Source: Caballeronia arvi (GTDB lineage Bacteria > Pseudomonadota > Gammaproteobacteria > Burkholderiales > Burkholderiaceae). From it: DNA of 64,000 bases. The stretch covers positions 1 to 64,000 of the forward strand of contig NZ_FCOM02000023.1 in the NCBI RefSeq assembly GCF_001544695.2, written 5' to 3'. Each line of letters starts with the position of its first letter. Within the stretch, counting starts at the first letter, position 1. The notes beneath the pieces were generated by a model. It was not told where the DNA came from, searched no databases, and saw only the letters and a list, made by a program, of their open reading frames with translations. Position numbers and translations under genes: made by a program. Positions 51,552 through 60,307 of the stretch are shown piece by piece.

Positions 51552-53090
51552 GTGAAAAAACTTTCTTTCAAAACCAAGCTCATGAGCATCGTGGGCTTCG
51601 TATGGCTCAGCCTGATTCTTCTGTGCACGCTCAACGCGATCTCCACGAAACAATCGCTGATGCAAAACCGTCAGGACGGACTCGCCGAGCAGGTTCAGTC
51701 GGCGACGAGTGTCGTCAGGTTCTATGTGAAGCAGGCGCAAAGCGGCGCGTTGCCCGAGGATGAAGCGAAGAAGCTCGCCGTCGCCAGCGTGCGCGCGATC
51801 CGCTACGGCACGAGCGGTTATATCGGCATCCTCGATTCGAAGATGTTCCAGATCCTGAACCCCGTGCGCCCCGACACGGAAAACAAGATCAACGATTTCG
51901 TCGACAGCACCGGCAAGCACTTCACCGGCGAGATCGTCAAGCACGGTCTCGACGGCTCGCACATCACGACGTACTTCTATCCGAAGCCCGGCGAACAGGA
52001 GCCGCTGCCGAAGATCACGTACGGCGACTACGTGCGCGAATGGGACTGGCATGTCTACTCGGGCGCTTATGTCGACGATATCGACGCGGCTTTTCGCGCG
52101 ACCGTGCTGAAGTCGCTCTTGCTTATCGGCGCGATTGGCGCGGCGCTGACGCTCGCGATGACGTTCATCATCCGCGGCGTGCTGAAGAGCATCGGCGGCG
52201 ATCCGCAGGATGTGGCGATCGTCTGCCAGCGCATCGCGGCGGGCGACCTCGCGCAACCCGTGCAAGTGAAGCACGGCGACGATTCGAGCCTCATGCATTC
52301 GATGCACACGATGCAGTCGCGTCTCACGCAGACGATCGCGCAGATCAAGCTCGTCGCGGACGGCATCACGGCGGCTTCACGCGAGATCGCGGACGGTCAT
52401 CACGATTTGTCGTCGCGCACGGAAGAGCAGGCGGCTTCGCTCGCGGAAACGGCGTCGAGCATGGAAGAACTCACGTCGACCGTGCGCCTCAATTCCGATA
52501 ACGCGGGTCAGGCGACCCAGCTCGCGGCGAGCGCATCGTCGACGGTGGAAAGCGGCAGCGGCGTCGTGCTCGGCGTCGTCGCGACGATGGACAAGATCGC
52601 GGGCAGCTCGGAGAAGATCGTCGACATCATCGGCGTGATCGAAGGCATCGCGTTTCAGACCAACATCCTCGCGTTGAACGCAGCCGTCGAAGCGGCGCGC
52701 GCGGGCGAGCATGGCCGCGGCTTCGCAGTGGTCGCATCGGAAGTGCGCGCGCTCGCGCAGCGCTGCGCCGCCGCCGCGAAGGACGTGAAGACGCTCATCG
52801 ACGAATCGGTGACGAACGTCACGGCAGGGCAAGACCTCGCGCAGCAATCCGGCGACACGATGCAGCAGATCCTCACGTCCGTCACGCGCGTCGCCGACAT
52901 CATGAACGAGATTTCGTCGGCGTCGTCGCAGCAGACGCAGGGCATCGAGCAGGTCGGCGTCGCGATCACGCAGATGGACGCCGTCACGCAGCAGAACGCC
53001 GCGCTCGTCGAACAGGCGACGGCCGCCGCTTCCGCGCTCGCGGTGCAGGCGGAAGAGCTGAAGCAGGCGGTCGCGGTGTTCAAGACCTGA
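51552..53090 (+). CDS. Methyl-accepting chemotaxis protein with sCache_2 sensor
   Basis: Encodes 512 aa from a GTG start. TM1 ~10-30; a single Cache domain (~35-185) with YGTSGYIGILDSKMFQILNPVRP, typical of sCache_2; TM2 ~187-208; HAMP (~210-262); then the signalling coiled coil, whose hairpin tip contains the invariant AFQTNILALNAAVEAARAGE. No CheB/CheR pentapeptide is seen at the C-terminus (ends AVFKT). Cache_2 sensors in this group often bind small organic acids; the ligand here is not known. Confidence 0.93.
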   Translation: MKKLSFKTKLMSIVGFVWLSLILLCTLNAISTKQSLMQNRQDGLAEQVQSATSVVRFYVKQAQSGALPEDEAKKLAVASVRAIRYGTSGYIGILDSKMFQILNPVRPDTENKINDFVDSTGKHFTGEIVKHGLDGSHITTYFYPKPGEQEPLPKITYGDYVREWDWHVYSGAYVDDIDAAFRATVLKSLLLIGAIGAALTLAMTFIIRGVLKSIGGDPQDVAIVCQRIAAGDLAQPVQVKHGDDSSLMHSMHTMQSRLTQTIAQIKLVADGITAASREIADGHHDLSSRTEEQAASLAETASSMEELTSTVRLNSDNAGQATQLAASASSTVESGSGVVLGVVATMDKIAGSSEKIVDIIGVIEGIAFQTNILALNAAVEAARAGEHGRGFAVVASEVRALAQRCAAAAKDVKTLIDESVTNVTAGQDLAQQSGDTMQQILTSVTRVADIMNEISSASSQQTQGIEQVGVAITQMDAVTQQNAALVEQATAAASALAVQAEELKQAVAVFKT

Positions 53091-53127
53091 AGACGTTCAT
53101 CGGAGACTTCGTCCCGTTCGCTTTGAT

Positions 53128-54693
53128 TCAGCGCACGAAAGTGCCGAGTCCGTCTTCGTCGTAATACTCGAGCGTCACGCGATCGCTCAGGAACGATGCC
53201 TTCGATATCGTGCCGGGATTGGCGTTCTCGTTGACGAACGTGAACGTGAAGACATCGCCATCCCAGTGCGAGAGCGGCAGCGTCATCGGACGCGGACCGA
53301 TCACGACGGCGAGCGTGCCACCCTGATCGACGACCTGAATCGGCCCGAAGTAATCGTTCTTATACGTGCCGATGTAAGTCGACAGCGCCCGCGCGGGCAG
53401 CGGCGATGCGGGCGGCGTCGCGCCGACGAGCGAGCCCGACGGCTTCGACAGCGGCAACAGCGCTTCGTTGTAGCGCTGAAACCAGTCGTGCTGGACGGAG
53501 CCGAATTGCACGATATCGAAGAACTGCTGGTTGAGCGCTTCGGGCACGCCGATCGGATAGCCGTTCGTCAGCGCGACGATCGCGAGATTCGTCGATGGCA
53601 CCACCAGGAAGTTCGTCGCCGCGCCCACGCCGAACGCGCCCGAATGGCTGTACGACGGGCGCCCCGTTTCCGTTTGTCCCACGTTGAAGCCGTAGCCGTA
53701 GAAACCCGCGGGCCTGCCGTCGCCGGGCGGCGAGCTTTGCACCTGCGCGGTCGTCGTGGCGGCGAGGGCGCTCCCATCGACGATGCGGCGGCCGTCGGAC
53801 ACGCCCGCGCCGAGCATCATCGCGAGCCACTTCGCCATGTCGTTGACCGATGAACTCACGCCGCCCGCGGGCGATTGCGCATCGGGCATCGTGCCCTGGC
53901 CCTGCACCCACTGACCGCCGCGCTTGACGTGCCCGAGCGCGCGATTCGGCCGTGCGGCGAAATCGGCATAGCGCGAGCTCGTGCTCGTCATGCCGAGCGG
54001 CGTATAGAGCACGTTGTCGGAAAGCGTGGCCCAGTCGATGCCGGCCGCCGTCGCCACCGATTCCGCCGCCGCCGTCAGTCCGAAATTCGTGTAGAAGTAC
54101 GAATGACGGAACGGATGAAGCGGCAGATAGCGCAGGCGCTGCAAGACTTCCGTTTGTCCGTAGCCCATGTCTTCGAGCGTATCGCCCGCATGATCGGGCA
54201 GGCCGGACTGATGCGAGTAAAGATCGCCGATGGTGACAGCCGCGCTCACCTCTTCATCGGACAAGGTGAACCACGGCAGATGCGCGCGCACCGGCGTATT
54301 CCACGCGATGCCGCCCGCGCCGACCTGATGCGCGACCACCGACGCACCCACCGACTTCGATACCGACGCGAGCTGAAACACGGTATCGGCATCGACCTTC
54401 TGGCCGGAGCCGACGAGCCGCGTGCCGAAGCCCTTCGCATAGACGGTCTGCGTGCCGCGCACGACCGCGACGGCCATGCCGGGCACGCCGGTGCTGCTCA
54501 GGAGATTGTTGGCGAGGGCGTCGAGCTGGGAGAGGGCGGCGTTGACGTTCGCGTCGGGCACGGGGCCGGTTTGCGAACCGCCGGATGAAGTCGATGCATT
54601 GGCATCGTCGGAATCCGAACCGCCGCCGCATGCGGCGATCGTGCTGCACAGCGCCGCGCCCAGAAAGCGGCGGCGTCCCTCAGAAGGTCTCAT
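53128..54693 (-). CDS. Serine hydrolase of the beta-lactamase/class C family, exported
   Basis: Encodes 521 aa. I use the ATG at 54693, with GGGGAG before it; the ATG at 54717 has no ribosome site. The N-terminus has a twin-arginine pattern RRRFLG and a lipobox-like AAC (C22), then a Ser/Asp/Gly linker. Catalytic SVSK (S110, K113) and YTN (~208) are the first two motifs of class C beta-lactamase-like enzymes, and an HSGAFG-like segment (~350) stands for the third. Many are esterases or peptidases, not antibiotic-resistance enzymes. A C-terminal lipocalin-like domain (~430-521) is probable. Confidence 0.85.
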   Translation of the reverse strand: MRPSEGRRRFLGAALCSTIAACGGGSDSDDANASTSSGGSQTGPVPDANVNAALSQLDALANNLLSSTGVPGMAVAVVRGTQTVYAKGFGTRLVGSGQKVDADTVFQLASVSKSVGASVVAHQVGAGGIAWNTPVRAHLPWFTLSDEEVSAAVTIGDLYSHQSGLPDHAGDTLEDMGYGQTEVLQRLRYLPLHPFRHSYFYTNFGLTAAAESVATAAGIDWATLSDNVLYTPLGMTSTSSRYADFAARPNRALGHVKRGGQWVQGQGTMPDAQSPAGGVSSSVNDMAKWLAMMLGAGVSDGRRIVDGSALAATTTAQVQSSPPGDGRPAGFYGYGFNVGQTETGRPSYSHSGAFGVGAATNFLVVPSTNLAIVALTNGYPIGVPEALNQQFFDIVQFGSVQHDWFQRYNEALLPLSKPSGSLVGATPPASPLPARALSTYIGTYKNDYFGPIQVVDQGGTLAVVIGPRPMTLPLSHWDGDVFTFTFVNENANPGTISKASFLSDRVTLEYYDEDGLGTFVR

Positions 54694-54799
54694 TCCCGTC
54701 TCCCCGTTTTTGCGCATGGCGCGCTCGACGGATTCTATAGGGGAAACGATCCGTCAGGCGTGCGTGGCGCGAACGAAAGGAGACGTTGGTGTGGGCGCG

Positions 54800-55234
54800 T
54801 TACTTCGCGAACAGCGACGACATATCGGCGAAGGCCTTGATCTCGACGGCGTTGCCCGACGGATCGAGGAAGAACATCGTCGCCTGCTCGCCGACTTCGC
54901 CCTTGAAGCGCACATGCGGCTCGATGATGAAGCGCGTGCCGGCGGCGCGCAGTTTGTCGGCGAGTTCTTCCCATTGCGGAATCGACAACACCGCGCCGAA
55001 GTGGCGCACCGGCACGGCGTCGCCATCGACGGCGCTCGTCGAGCGATGCCCGACTTCCTCCGGCGCGAGATGCGCGACGATCTGATGCCCGTAGAAATTG
55101 AAATCGACCCATGCGTCTGAGCTGCGGCCTTCCGGGCAGCCGAGCAGCTCGCCATAGAACTCACGCGCGGCGGCGAGGCTGTGAACGGGGAACGCGAGGT
55201 GAAACGGCGGCATGGCGTGCTGAGTCGTGCTCAT
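54800..55234 (-). CDS. VOC-family (glyoxalase/dioxygenase-fold) protein
   Basis: Encodes 144 aa from ATG 55234, which has AAGGA nearby. Two beta-alpha-beta-beta-beta units with metal-ligand candidates: H11 in PPFHLAFPVHSL, H-rich QIVAHL (~56) and E128-ish in GNAVEIKAF. It resembles small catechol-dioxygenase-like VOC proteins. No substrate can be named. It is divergent from a LysR gene across a 116-base AT-rich gap and is likely its target. Confidence 0.85.
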   Translation of the reverse strand: MSTTQHAMPPFHLAFPVHSLAAAREFYGELLGCPEGRSSDAWVDFNFYGHQIVAHLAPEEVGHRSTSAVDGDAVPVRHFGAVLSIPQWEELADKLRAAGTRFIIEPHVRFKGEVGEQATMFFLDPSGNAVEIKAFADMSSLFAK

Positions 55235-55350
55235 GGCGTGAAGTCCTTGATCGGCATGTGGAGAGACGAAGACCACAGTGTATTGATAAATATTCGTGTT
55301 GAAAAACGATATATTGCGGGAGTCAGCCCCATTATTTTCGATGAATCGAC

Positions 55351-56265
55351 ATGCTGCGAGAACTTCAGACTTTCATCGCGGTGGCGCGCCACGGCACGTT
55401 CGCGGGCGCGGGCGCGCGGATCGGCCTCACGCAATCCGCCGTCAGCGCGCAGATGCAGCGCCTCGAAGCGCATCTCGGCGTCGAGCTGTTCGACCGCACG
55501 GGCCGCTCTGCGACACTCAACCAGGCCGGAAGGCGCACGCTCGAACTCGCCGACGAACTGCTCGCGCTCTACGCGCGTCTGTCGGAGCCGGGTGTTGGGG
55601 ACGGGCGCGGCGGCTCGCTTTCGGTCGGCGCGATCGCGTCGGCACATGCGGCGCTTTTGCCCGATGCCATCGGCGCGTTCAGGCGAGTGCTGCCCGCCTG
55701 GCGCATCCGGCTCGTGCCGGGCGTGTCGCTCAATCTGCTCGCGAGCGTCGATGCGGGCGAGATGGACATGGCCGTGCTCATCCGTCCGCCGTTCTCGTTG
55801 CCGGCGGAGCTGCAATGGCGCACGCTCGTTGCGGAGCCTTTCGTGCTGCTTGCGCTCGCCGCGAAGAAGGGCGCGCACTGGCGCGAGCTGATCGAGTCGG
55901 AGCCGTTCATCCGCTACGACCGGCGCTCGTTCGGCGGCAGGCAGGTCGACATGTTCCTGCGTGAGCGCCGCATCGCGGTACGCGATTCGCTCGAAGTCGA
56001 CGAGCTGCCGGGCATCGCGCAACTCGTCGCGCGTGGTCTGGGCGTGGCGCTTGTGCCGGTGTCCGATGGCATCGGCGCGTGGCCGCGCGGCGCGGTGGCG
56101 CTCCCTCTCGGCGACGATACGTTTCATCGCGAGATCGGTCTCGTCGAGCGTGCGCGGCGCATGCGCGCGGACGAGCCGGATGCGGCGACGCGGCTCGCGG
56201 ACTGCATCGTCGAGGCGGCGCGGCCGCGTGCACGGCCGCTGAAAGCCAGGCGCGGCATCGCCTAG
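55351..56265 (+). CDS. LysR-family transcriptional regulator
   Basis: Encodes 304 aa. The HTH begins LRELQTFIAVARHGTFAGAG with RIGLTQSAVSAQMQRLE (residues ~2-50), then the substrate domain (~90-290) with GLGVALVPVSDG. Divergent from the VOC gene, with the AT-rich stretch 55280-55320 (ATTGATAAATATTC) between them as the likely shared control region. Nothing indicates its effector. Confidence 0.9.
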   Translation: MLRELQTFIAVARHGTFAGAGARIGLTQSAVSAQMQRLEAHLGVELFDRTGRSATLNQAGRRTLELADELLALYARLSEPGVGDGRGGSLSVGAIASAHAALLPDAIGAFRRVLPAWRIRLVPGVSLNLLASVDAGEMDMAVLIRPPFSLPAELQWRTLVAEPFVLLALAAKKGAHWRELIESEPFIRYDRRSFGGRQVDMFLRERRIAVRDSLEVDELPGIAQLVARGLGVALVPVSDGIGAWPRGAVALPLGDDTFHREIGLVERARRMRADEPDAATRLADCIVEAARPRARPLKARRGIA

Positions 56266-56299
56266 AATGCGTGCAGGCACGTTTCCTACGGTGATATCG

Positions 56300-57430
56300 A
56301 TGGATGACGAGCAGCATATCGGCGACGCGAAAGCGCGTCTCGCGGATTCGGCGGCGACGCTCGCGCGCTCGGGCGCGGATCGCGTGCAGGCGGCGCTTGC
56401 GTGGATCGATCGTGTCGATCCGGGCACGCATCGGCGCATCAAGGGTTTGCGGCTCGTCACCGCGTACGGGCTCGCGGCGGCGCTCGGTGCGTTGCAGGAC
56501 GTGACGCAGCGCGTACCGGTGGGGGTGTCCGTCGGCGCGCTCGCGGGCGGATTTGCGCTGTGGGCGAGCGTGTCGGAGGCGCGTACGACACGTTATGAGT
56601 CGAGCCGCGATCTCGCCATTCTTTGCATTGCCGCGGCCTTCGGCGCGCTCACGTTCACTTTGTTCGCGCCGGTTTTTCGTGAAATGGGACGCGGCGGCGC
56701 CGAGCTCTTACTCGTGACGGGCGCGTTCTTCGCCGGTTATCTGAAGCGTTTCGGGCTGACCGGGGCGGGCATTGGCTCGCAGCTTTATATCGGACAGCTT
56801 CTCGCTTATGGAATGGATCTCACGCCCGGCGATTCATGGGCAATTCTGATTGCGCTTCCGATCGGGATGCTCGCGGCCATCGTCCCGCGTGTGTTGAGCG
56901 GGCCTGCGGAGCATCCGGCCGTGTTGCCTGCGCTGGCGTCGGAGCCTGCGTACGGCGGGCACGCGATATCGCCCGCGACGGCGATGGGTTTGCAGGCGGC
57001 GTGCGGTGCGCTCGTTGTCGTGCTTGTTAACCGGCTCGTTGGGCTCGCGGAATCGGCGTGGGCGATCACGGCTTGCGTGTATGTCGTTGCAACATCGGCG
57101 GTGGGGACGGCGGAGCGCGTCAGGCGGCGGATCTACGGGACGCTCGTCGGGGTGCCGATCGGGCTCGTGTGTTTGCCGCTCGCGGAGCATTGGCCGCTGG
57201 TGGTGTGGGCTCTTTCCGCGTTCGCGATGATCGTTTATGCGATGGCGCTGCCGGAGCGGTATGACATCGCGTGTGGCGCGTTCGCGTTTGTTTTGGTTGT
57301 GACGCTGGCTGCGAGTGGGGTGCATTCGGTTTCGTTGCTCGCGGCGCGGGCTTGGGAGACTCTGCTCGGCGGCGCGTTGGGGTTGGTGGCTTCCAGGGTT
57401 GTATTTCCGTTGCGGGTTGTTCGGGAGTGA
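56300..57430 (+). CDS. FUSC-family inner-membrane protein
   Basis: Encodes 376 aa from ATG 56300 (GGTGA upstream); an in-frame ATG at 56267 sits at the end of the LysR gene without a ribosome site. The N-terminal ~55 residues are soluble, followed by two blocks of five or six membrane helices (~60-185 and ~235-370). The second block holds the FUSC-like TAVERVRRRIYGTLVG-type segment (GTAERVRRRIYGTLVGVPIG). FUSC proteins include AaeB-type aromatic acid exporters, but this one lacks their long cytoplasmic domain. The palindromic repeat begins 11 bases after its stop. Confidence 0.8.
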   Translation: MDDEQHIGDAKARLADSAATLARSGADRVQAALAWIDRVDPGTHRRIKGLRLVTAYGLAAALGALQDVTQRVPVGVSVGALAGGFALWASVSEARTTRYESSRDLAILCIAAAFGALTFTLFAPVFREMGRGGAELLLVTGAFFAGYLKRFGLTGAGIGSQLYIGQLLAYGMDLTPGDSWAILIALPIGMLAAIVPRVLSGPAEHPAVLPALASEPAYGGHAISPATAMGLQAACGALVVVLVNRLVGLAESAWAITACVYVVATSAVGTAERVRRRIYGTLVGVPIGLVCLPLAEHWPLVVWALSAFAMIVYAMALPERYDIACGAFAFVLVVTLAASGVHSVSLLAARAWETLLGGALGLVASRVVFPLRVVRE

Positions 57431-57441
57431 AGGTTCTTTTT

Positions 57442-58077
57442 TCGCCGGATCCCGCAGTCGTGTTGGTTTATTAGCTTCGCCCCTATGCGGGGCGGCAGTC
57501 ACTTTCTTTGCTGCTGCAAAGAAAGTAACCAAAGAAACAGCTATCCCCAGCCTAAGCACTTCATACCGGCCGCGGCACAGAACTACTCTCGTGGTCCGGC
57601 AATAGCGAGTGCCCTCGTAGGTCTCACCGGGCTTGGATCGCGCACGGTCTGACTCATCGCACCGCTTACAATTTGGTACAGCCCTTGCAAGCTCCAGCCC
57701 GCTTCGCGGCCGACCGGTCAAGCGGGTCTGCGCGTACCTCTTTACTAACCTGGCTATCTCACTGCATCGCCAGTCCGTTGATTTCCCTTGCAGACCCAAC
57801 GGCAGCGCGTAGCGCTGTGCCGAAGTTATTTCGTGCTGAACCAGCGCGCTTAAAGTAATGGCTAGTCAGACCGTGCGCGATCCAAGCCGCGTGAATTTTG
57901 TGAGGGCACTCGCTACTGCCGGACCACGAGAGTAGTTCTGTGCCGCGGCCGGCTGGAAGTGCTTAGGCTGGGGATAGCTGTTTCTTTGGTTACTTTCTTT
58001 GCAGCAGCAAAGAAAGTGACTGCTGCCCCGCATAGGGGCGAAGCAAATAAACCGACACGAATCCGGGATCCGGCGAA
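57442..58077. repeat. Palindromic intergenic repeat, copy 2 (complete)
   Basis: Arms of about 212 bases (57442-57653 and 57865-58077) are near-perfect inverted copies, beginning TCGCCGGATCC and ending GCGCACGGTCTGAC. Each arm holds its own small hairpin CTTTCTTTGC-TGCT-GCAAAGAAAG (57502-57525 and 57993-58016). The ~210-base loop includes GCAGCGCGTAGCGCTG, itself a dyad. No coding gene is inside; short frames with VTFFAAAKKVT are artefacts. It sits between two converging genes, 11 and 20 bases from their stops. Copy 1 is at 1-545 in inverted orientation. Confidence 0.88.
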
Positions 58078-58097
58078 GACCCAAGCCAACCAATCCT

Positions 58098-60047
58098 TCA
58101 GCCCCGCGCCATCCTCTCCAACAATCGATCCAAAACCTCAAAATCCACCGGCTTGACCAGATGCGCATCAAACCCGGCCTGCGCGGAGCGCTCCTTGTCG
58201 CTGTCCTGCCCGAACCCGGTCATCGCAACAACCACAGCCCGCCCGATCAGCCGTTGCGAACGCAACGTCCTCAGCACCGCATAACCATCGATATCCGGCA
58301 GCGCAAGATCGAGCAAGACAAGCTCCGGCGGAAAATGCCGCACCACATCGAGCCCTTCCTTGCCGTGATAAGCGATACGCACATCATGCCCCTTCATCTG
58401 CAACAGCATCGCGAGGCTGTCGGCGGAATCCTGGTTATCGTCGATCACGACGATACGCAAACCGCTGCTCACCGCTTGCGTCGCGGTCTGCCCGAGCACG
58501 CGATGCGGCCGCGGCGCATCATCGGCGGAGGCATAGGGCAGGCGCACCGTGAAGGTGCTGCCGTGATTCAACCCGCCGCTCGCAGCGCTGATCGATCCGC
58601 CATGCATCTCGACGATCGACCGGCATAGCGTCAGTCCGATGCCGAGACCCGCTTCGCCAGGATTGAGGTAGTGATCCTCCTGCACGAAAAGATCGAAGAT
58701 GGAACTCAGGCCCTTCTGCGAAATGCCGCGCCCGCTGTCGATCACCTTGAGTAGCAGCGCGCTCGCCTCACGCTCGACTTCGACCTTCACCGTGCTCGCG
58801 CGCGGCGAGAACTTCGACGCGTTGTTCAACAGGTTCTGCACGACCTGCACGAGCCGCGTGCCGTCGCCCGTGACGTAGACGGGCTCCGAGGGCAGTTTCG
58901 TCACGACGCTCTGCGCGCGCTCATCCATCAACGGATGCACGAGCTCGATGCTGCGCGCGACGATATCGCTCACATCCACGCGCGCCATGCGCAAATCGAT
59001 CTTGCCTGTGGTGATGCGGCCCATGTCCAGCAGATCGTCGACGAGCCGGCCAAGATGCGAAGTCTGCCTGTCGATGATGTCGCGGCACCAGGCGATGCGC
59101 GGCGGCATGTCCGTCTCCATCTGCATCACGCCGATCGCATTGCGCACCGGGGCGAGCGGATTGCGCAGCTCATGTGCGAGCGTCGCGAGAAATTCGCTGA
59201 TGCGTCGCGACGACACTTCGAGTTGTTCGAGACGCTTGCGCTCGCTCATGTCGCGCGTGACCTTCGCGAAGCCGCGCAACACGCGATGCTCGTCGTACAC
59301 CGCCGTGATGACGACATTCGCCCAGAACAGCGAACCGTCCTTGCGCACGCGCCAGCCTTCGTTCTCCACGCGGCCCGTGCGGATCGCGGTCTGAAGCTCG
59401 ATCTCGGGAAGACTGGCAGCGAGATCTTCGGGGCAATAGAACGTGGAGAAATGCTTGCCGAGAATCTCCGACGGCTGATAACCCTTGATGCGCATCGCGC
59501 CCGTGTTCCAGCTCGCGATATGACCGCCCGGATCGAGCATGAAGATCGCGTAGTCGCTCACGCTCTCCACGAGCAAGCGGAAGCGCTCTTCCGAAAGACG
59601 CAGCTTCTCTTGTTCGGCGCGCTTCGCGGTGAGATCGCGCGTGCATTTCGCATAGCCGATGATCTCACCCTCTACATTGCGCGCCGCCGTGATGACGACG
59701 TTCGCCCAGAACAGCGTGCCGTCCTTGCGCACGCGCCAGCCTTCGTCCTCGAAGCGGCCGGTCGCATAAGCCTGCTTCAGCTCGTACTCGGGCCAGCCGC
59801 GCGCCACCGATTCCGCCGGATAGAAGCGCGAGAGATGCTCGCCGATGATCTCGTGCGCCTCATAGCCCTTGATCTTGCGCGCGCCCGTGTTCCAGCTCGT
59901 GATGCAGCCGTTCAGATCGAGCATGAAGATGGCGCAGTCTTCGATCGCATCGACGAGCGCGTGATATTGCGCATCGCTCATCGCGCGGGGTTCGTGCGGC
60001 TTGCGCGCGGCGTCGAGTTGGGGAACGGCAGCTCTCGAACGGATCAT
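58098..60047 (-). CDS. PAS-PAS hybrid histidine kinase with receiver domain
   Basis: Encodes 649 aa from ATG 60047; a GTG at 60122 and an ATG at 59981 are alternatives. Two PAS domains (~25-145 and ~150-270) share long identical pieces such as GWRVRKDG and LFWANVVITA, so they arose by tandem duplication. HisKA follows with the phosphorylated histidine in LAHELRNPLAPVRN, then HATPase with DSGRGI and GLGIGLTL, and a C-terminal receiver with the aspartate in LLDLALPDIDGY. No membrane helix, so it is a soluble sensor. Partner unknown. Confidence 0.9.
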   Translation of the reverse strand: MIRSRAAVPQLDAARKPHEPRAMSDAQYHALVDAIEDCAIFMLDLNGCITSWNTGARKIKGYEAHEIIGEHLSRFYPAESVARGWPEYELKQAYATGRFEDEGWRVRKDGTLFWANVVITAARNVEGEIIGYAKCTRDLTAKRAEQEKLRLSEERFRLLVESVSDYAIFMLDPGGHIASWNTGAMRIKGYQPSEILGKHFSTFYCPEDLAASLPEIELQTAIRTGRVENEGWRVRKDGSLFWANVVITAVYDEHRVLRGFAKVTRDMSERKRLEQLEVSSRRISEFLATLAHELRNPLAPVRNAIGVMQMETDMPPRIAWCRDIIDRQTSHLGRLVDDLLDMGRITTGKIDLRMARVDVSDIVARSIELVHPLMDERAQSVVTKLPSEPVYVTGDGTRLVQVVQNLLNNASKFSPRASTVKVEVEREASALLLKVIDSGRGISQKGLSSIFDLFVQEDHYLNPGEAGLGIGLTLCRSIVEMHGGSISAASGGLNHGSTFTVRLPYASADDAPRPHRVLGQTATQAVSSGLRIVVIDDNQDSADSLAMLLQMKGHDVRIAYHGKEGLDVVRHFPPELVLLDLALPDIDGYAVLRTLRSQRLIGRAVVVAMTGFGQDSDKERSAQAGFDAHLVKPVDFEVLDRLLERMARG

Positions 60048-60307
60048 GTTTATAGAAAGTTGAATCAAGTTTCGATGTGAAGGGCGCGCACATGCGGACA
60101 ATGTCTGGACAACGCCGCTCACCGCAGTTTAACTGTTGAAGCTATCCGCATGCCGTCGCGCAAACATCGCTTGACAGCGTGCGGCGTGATTTATAGCGTT
60201 CAATAGTTTTCAGTTCCGAAGAGAGCCGCGCGCATCCGTCGAATTTACCGCTCGACGCATCAGCGAACTCCTGCCCGCTCCCGATTTTTCCGCATACGGA
60301 GGCTCTC

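Noticed and set aside
53128..54693. True class C beta-lactamase and resistance gene
   Set aside because: The length, Tat/lipoprotein signal, linker and extra C-terminal domain fit the broad esterase/peptidase-like serine hydrolase family; only the fold motifs are shared with beta-lactamases.
60171..60197. Promoter of phoD with TTGACA and a TATAGC -10
   Set aside because: The spacing is 15 bases and there is no Pho box near, so the assignment is not firm enough for a separate feature.
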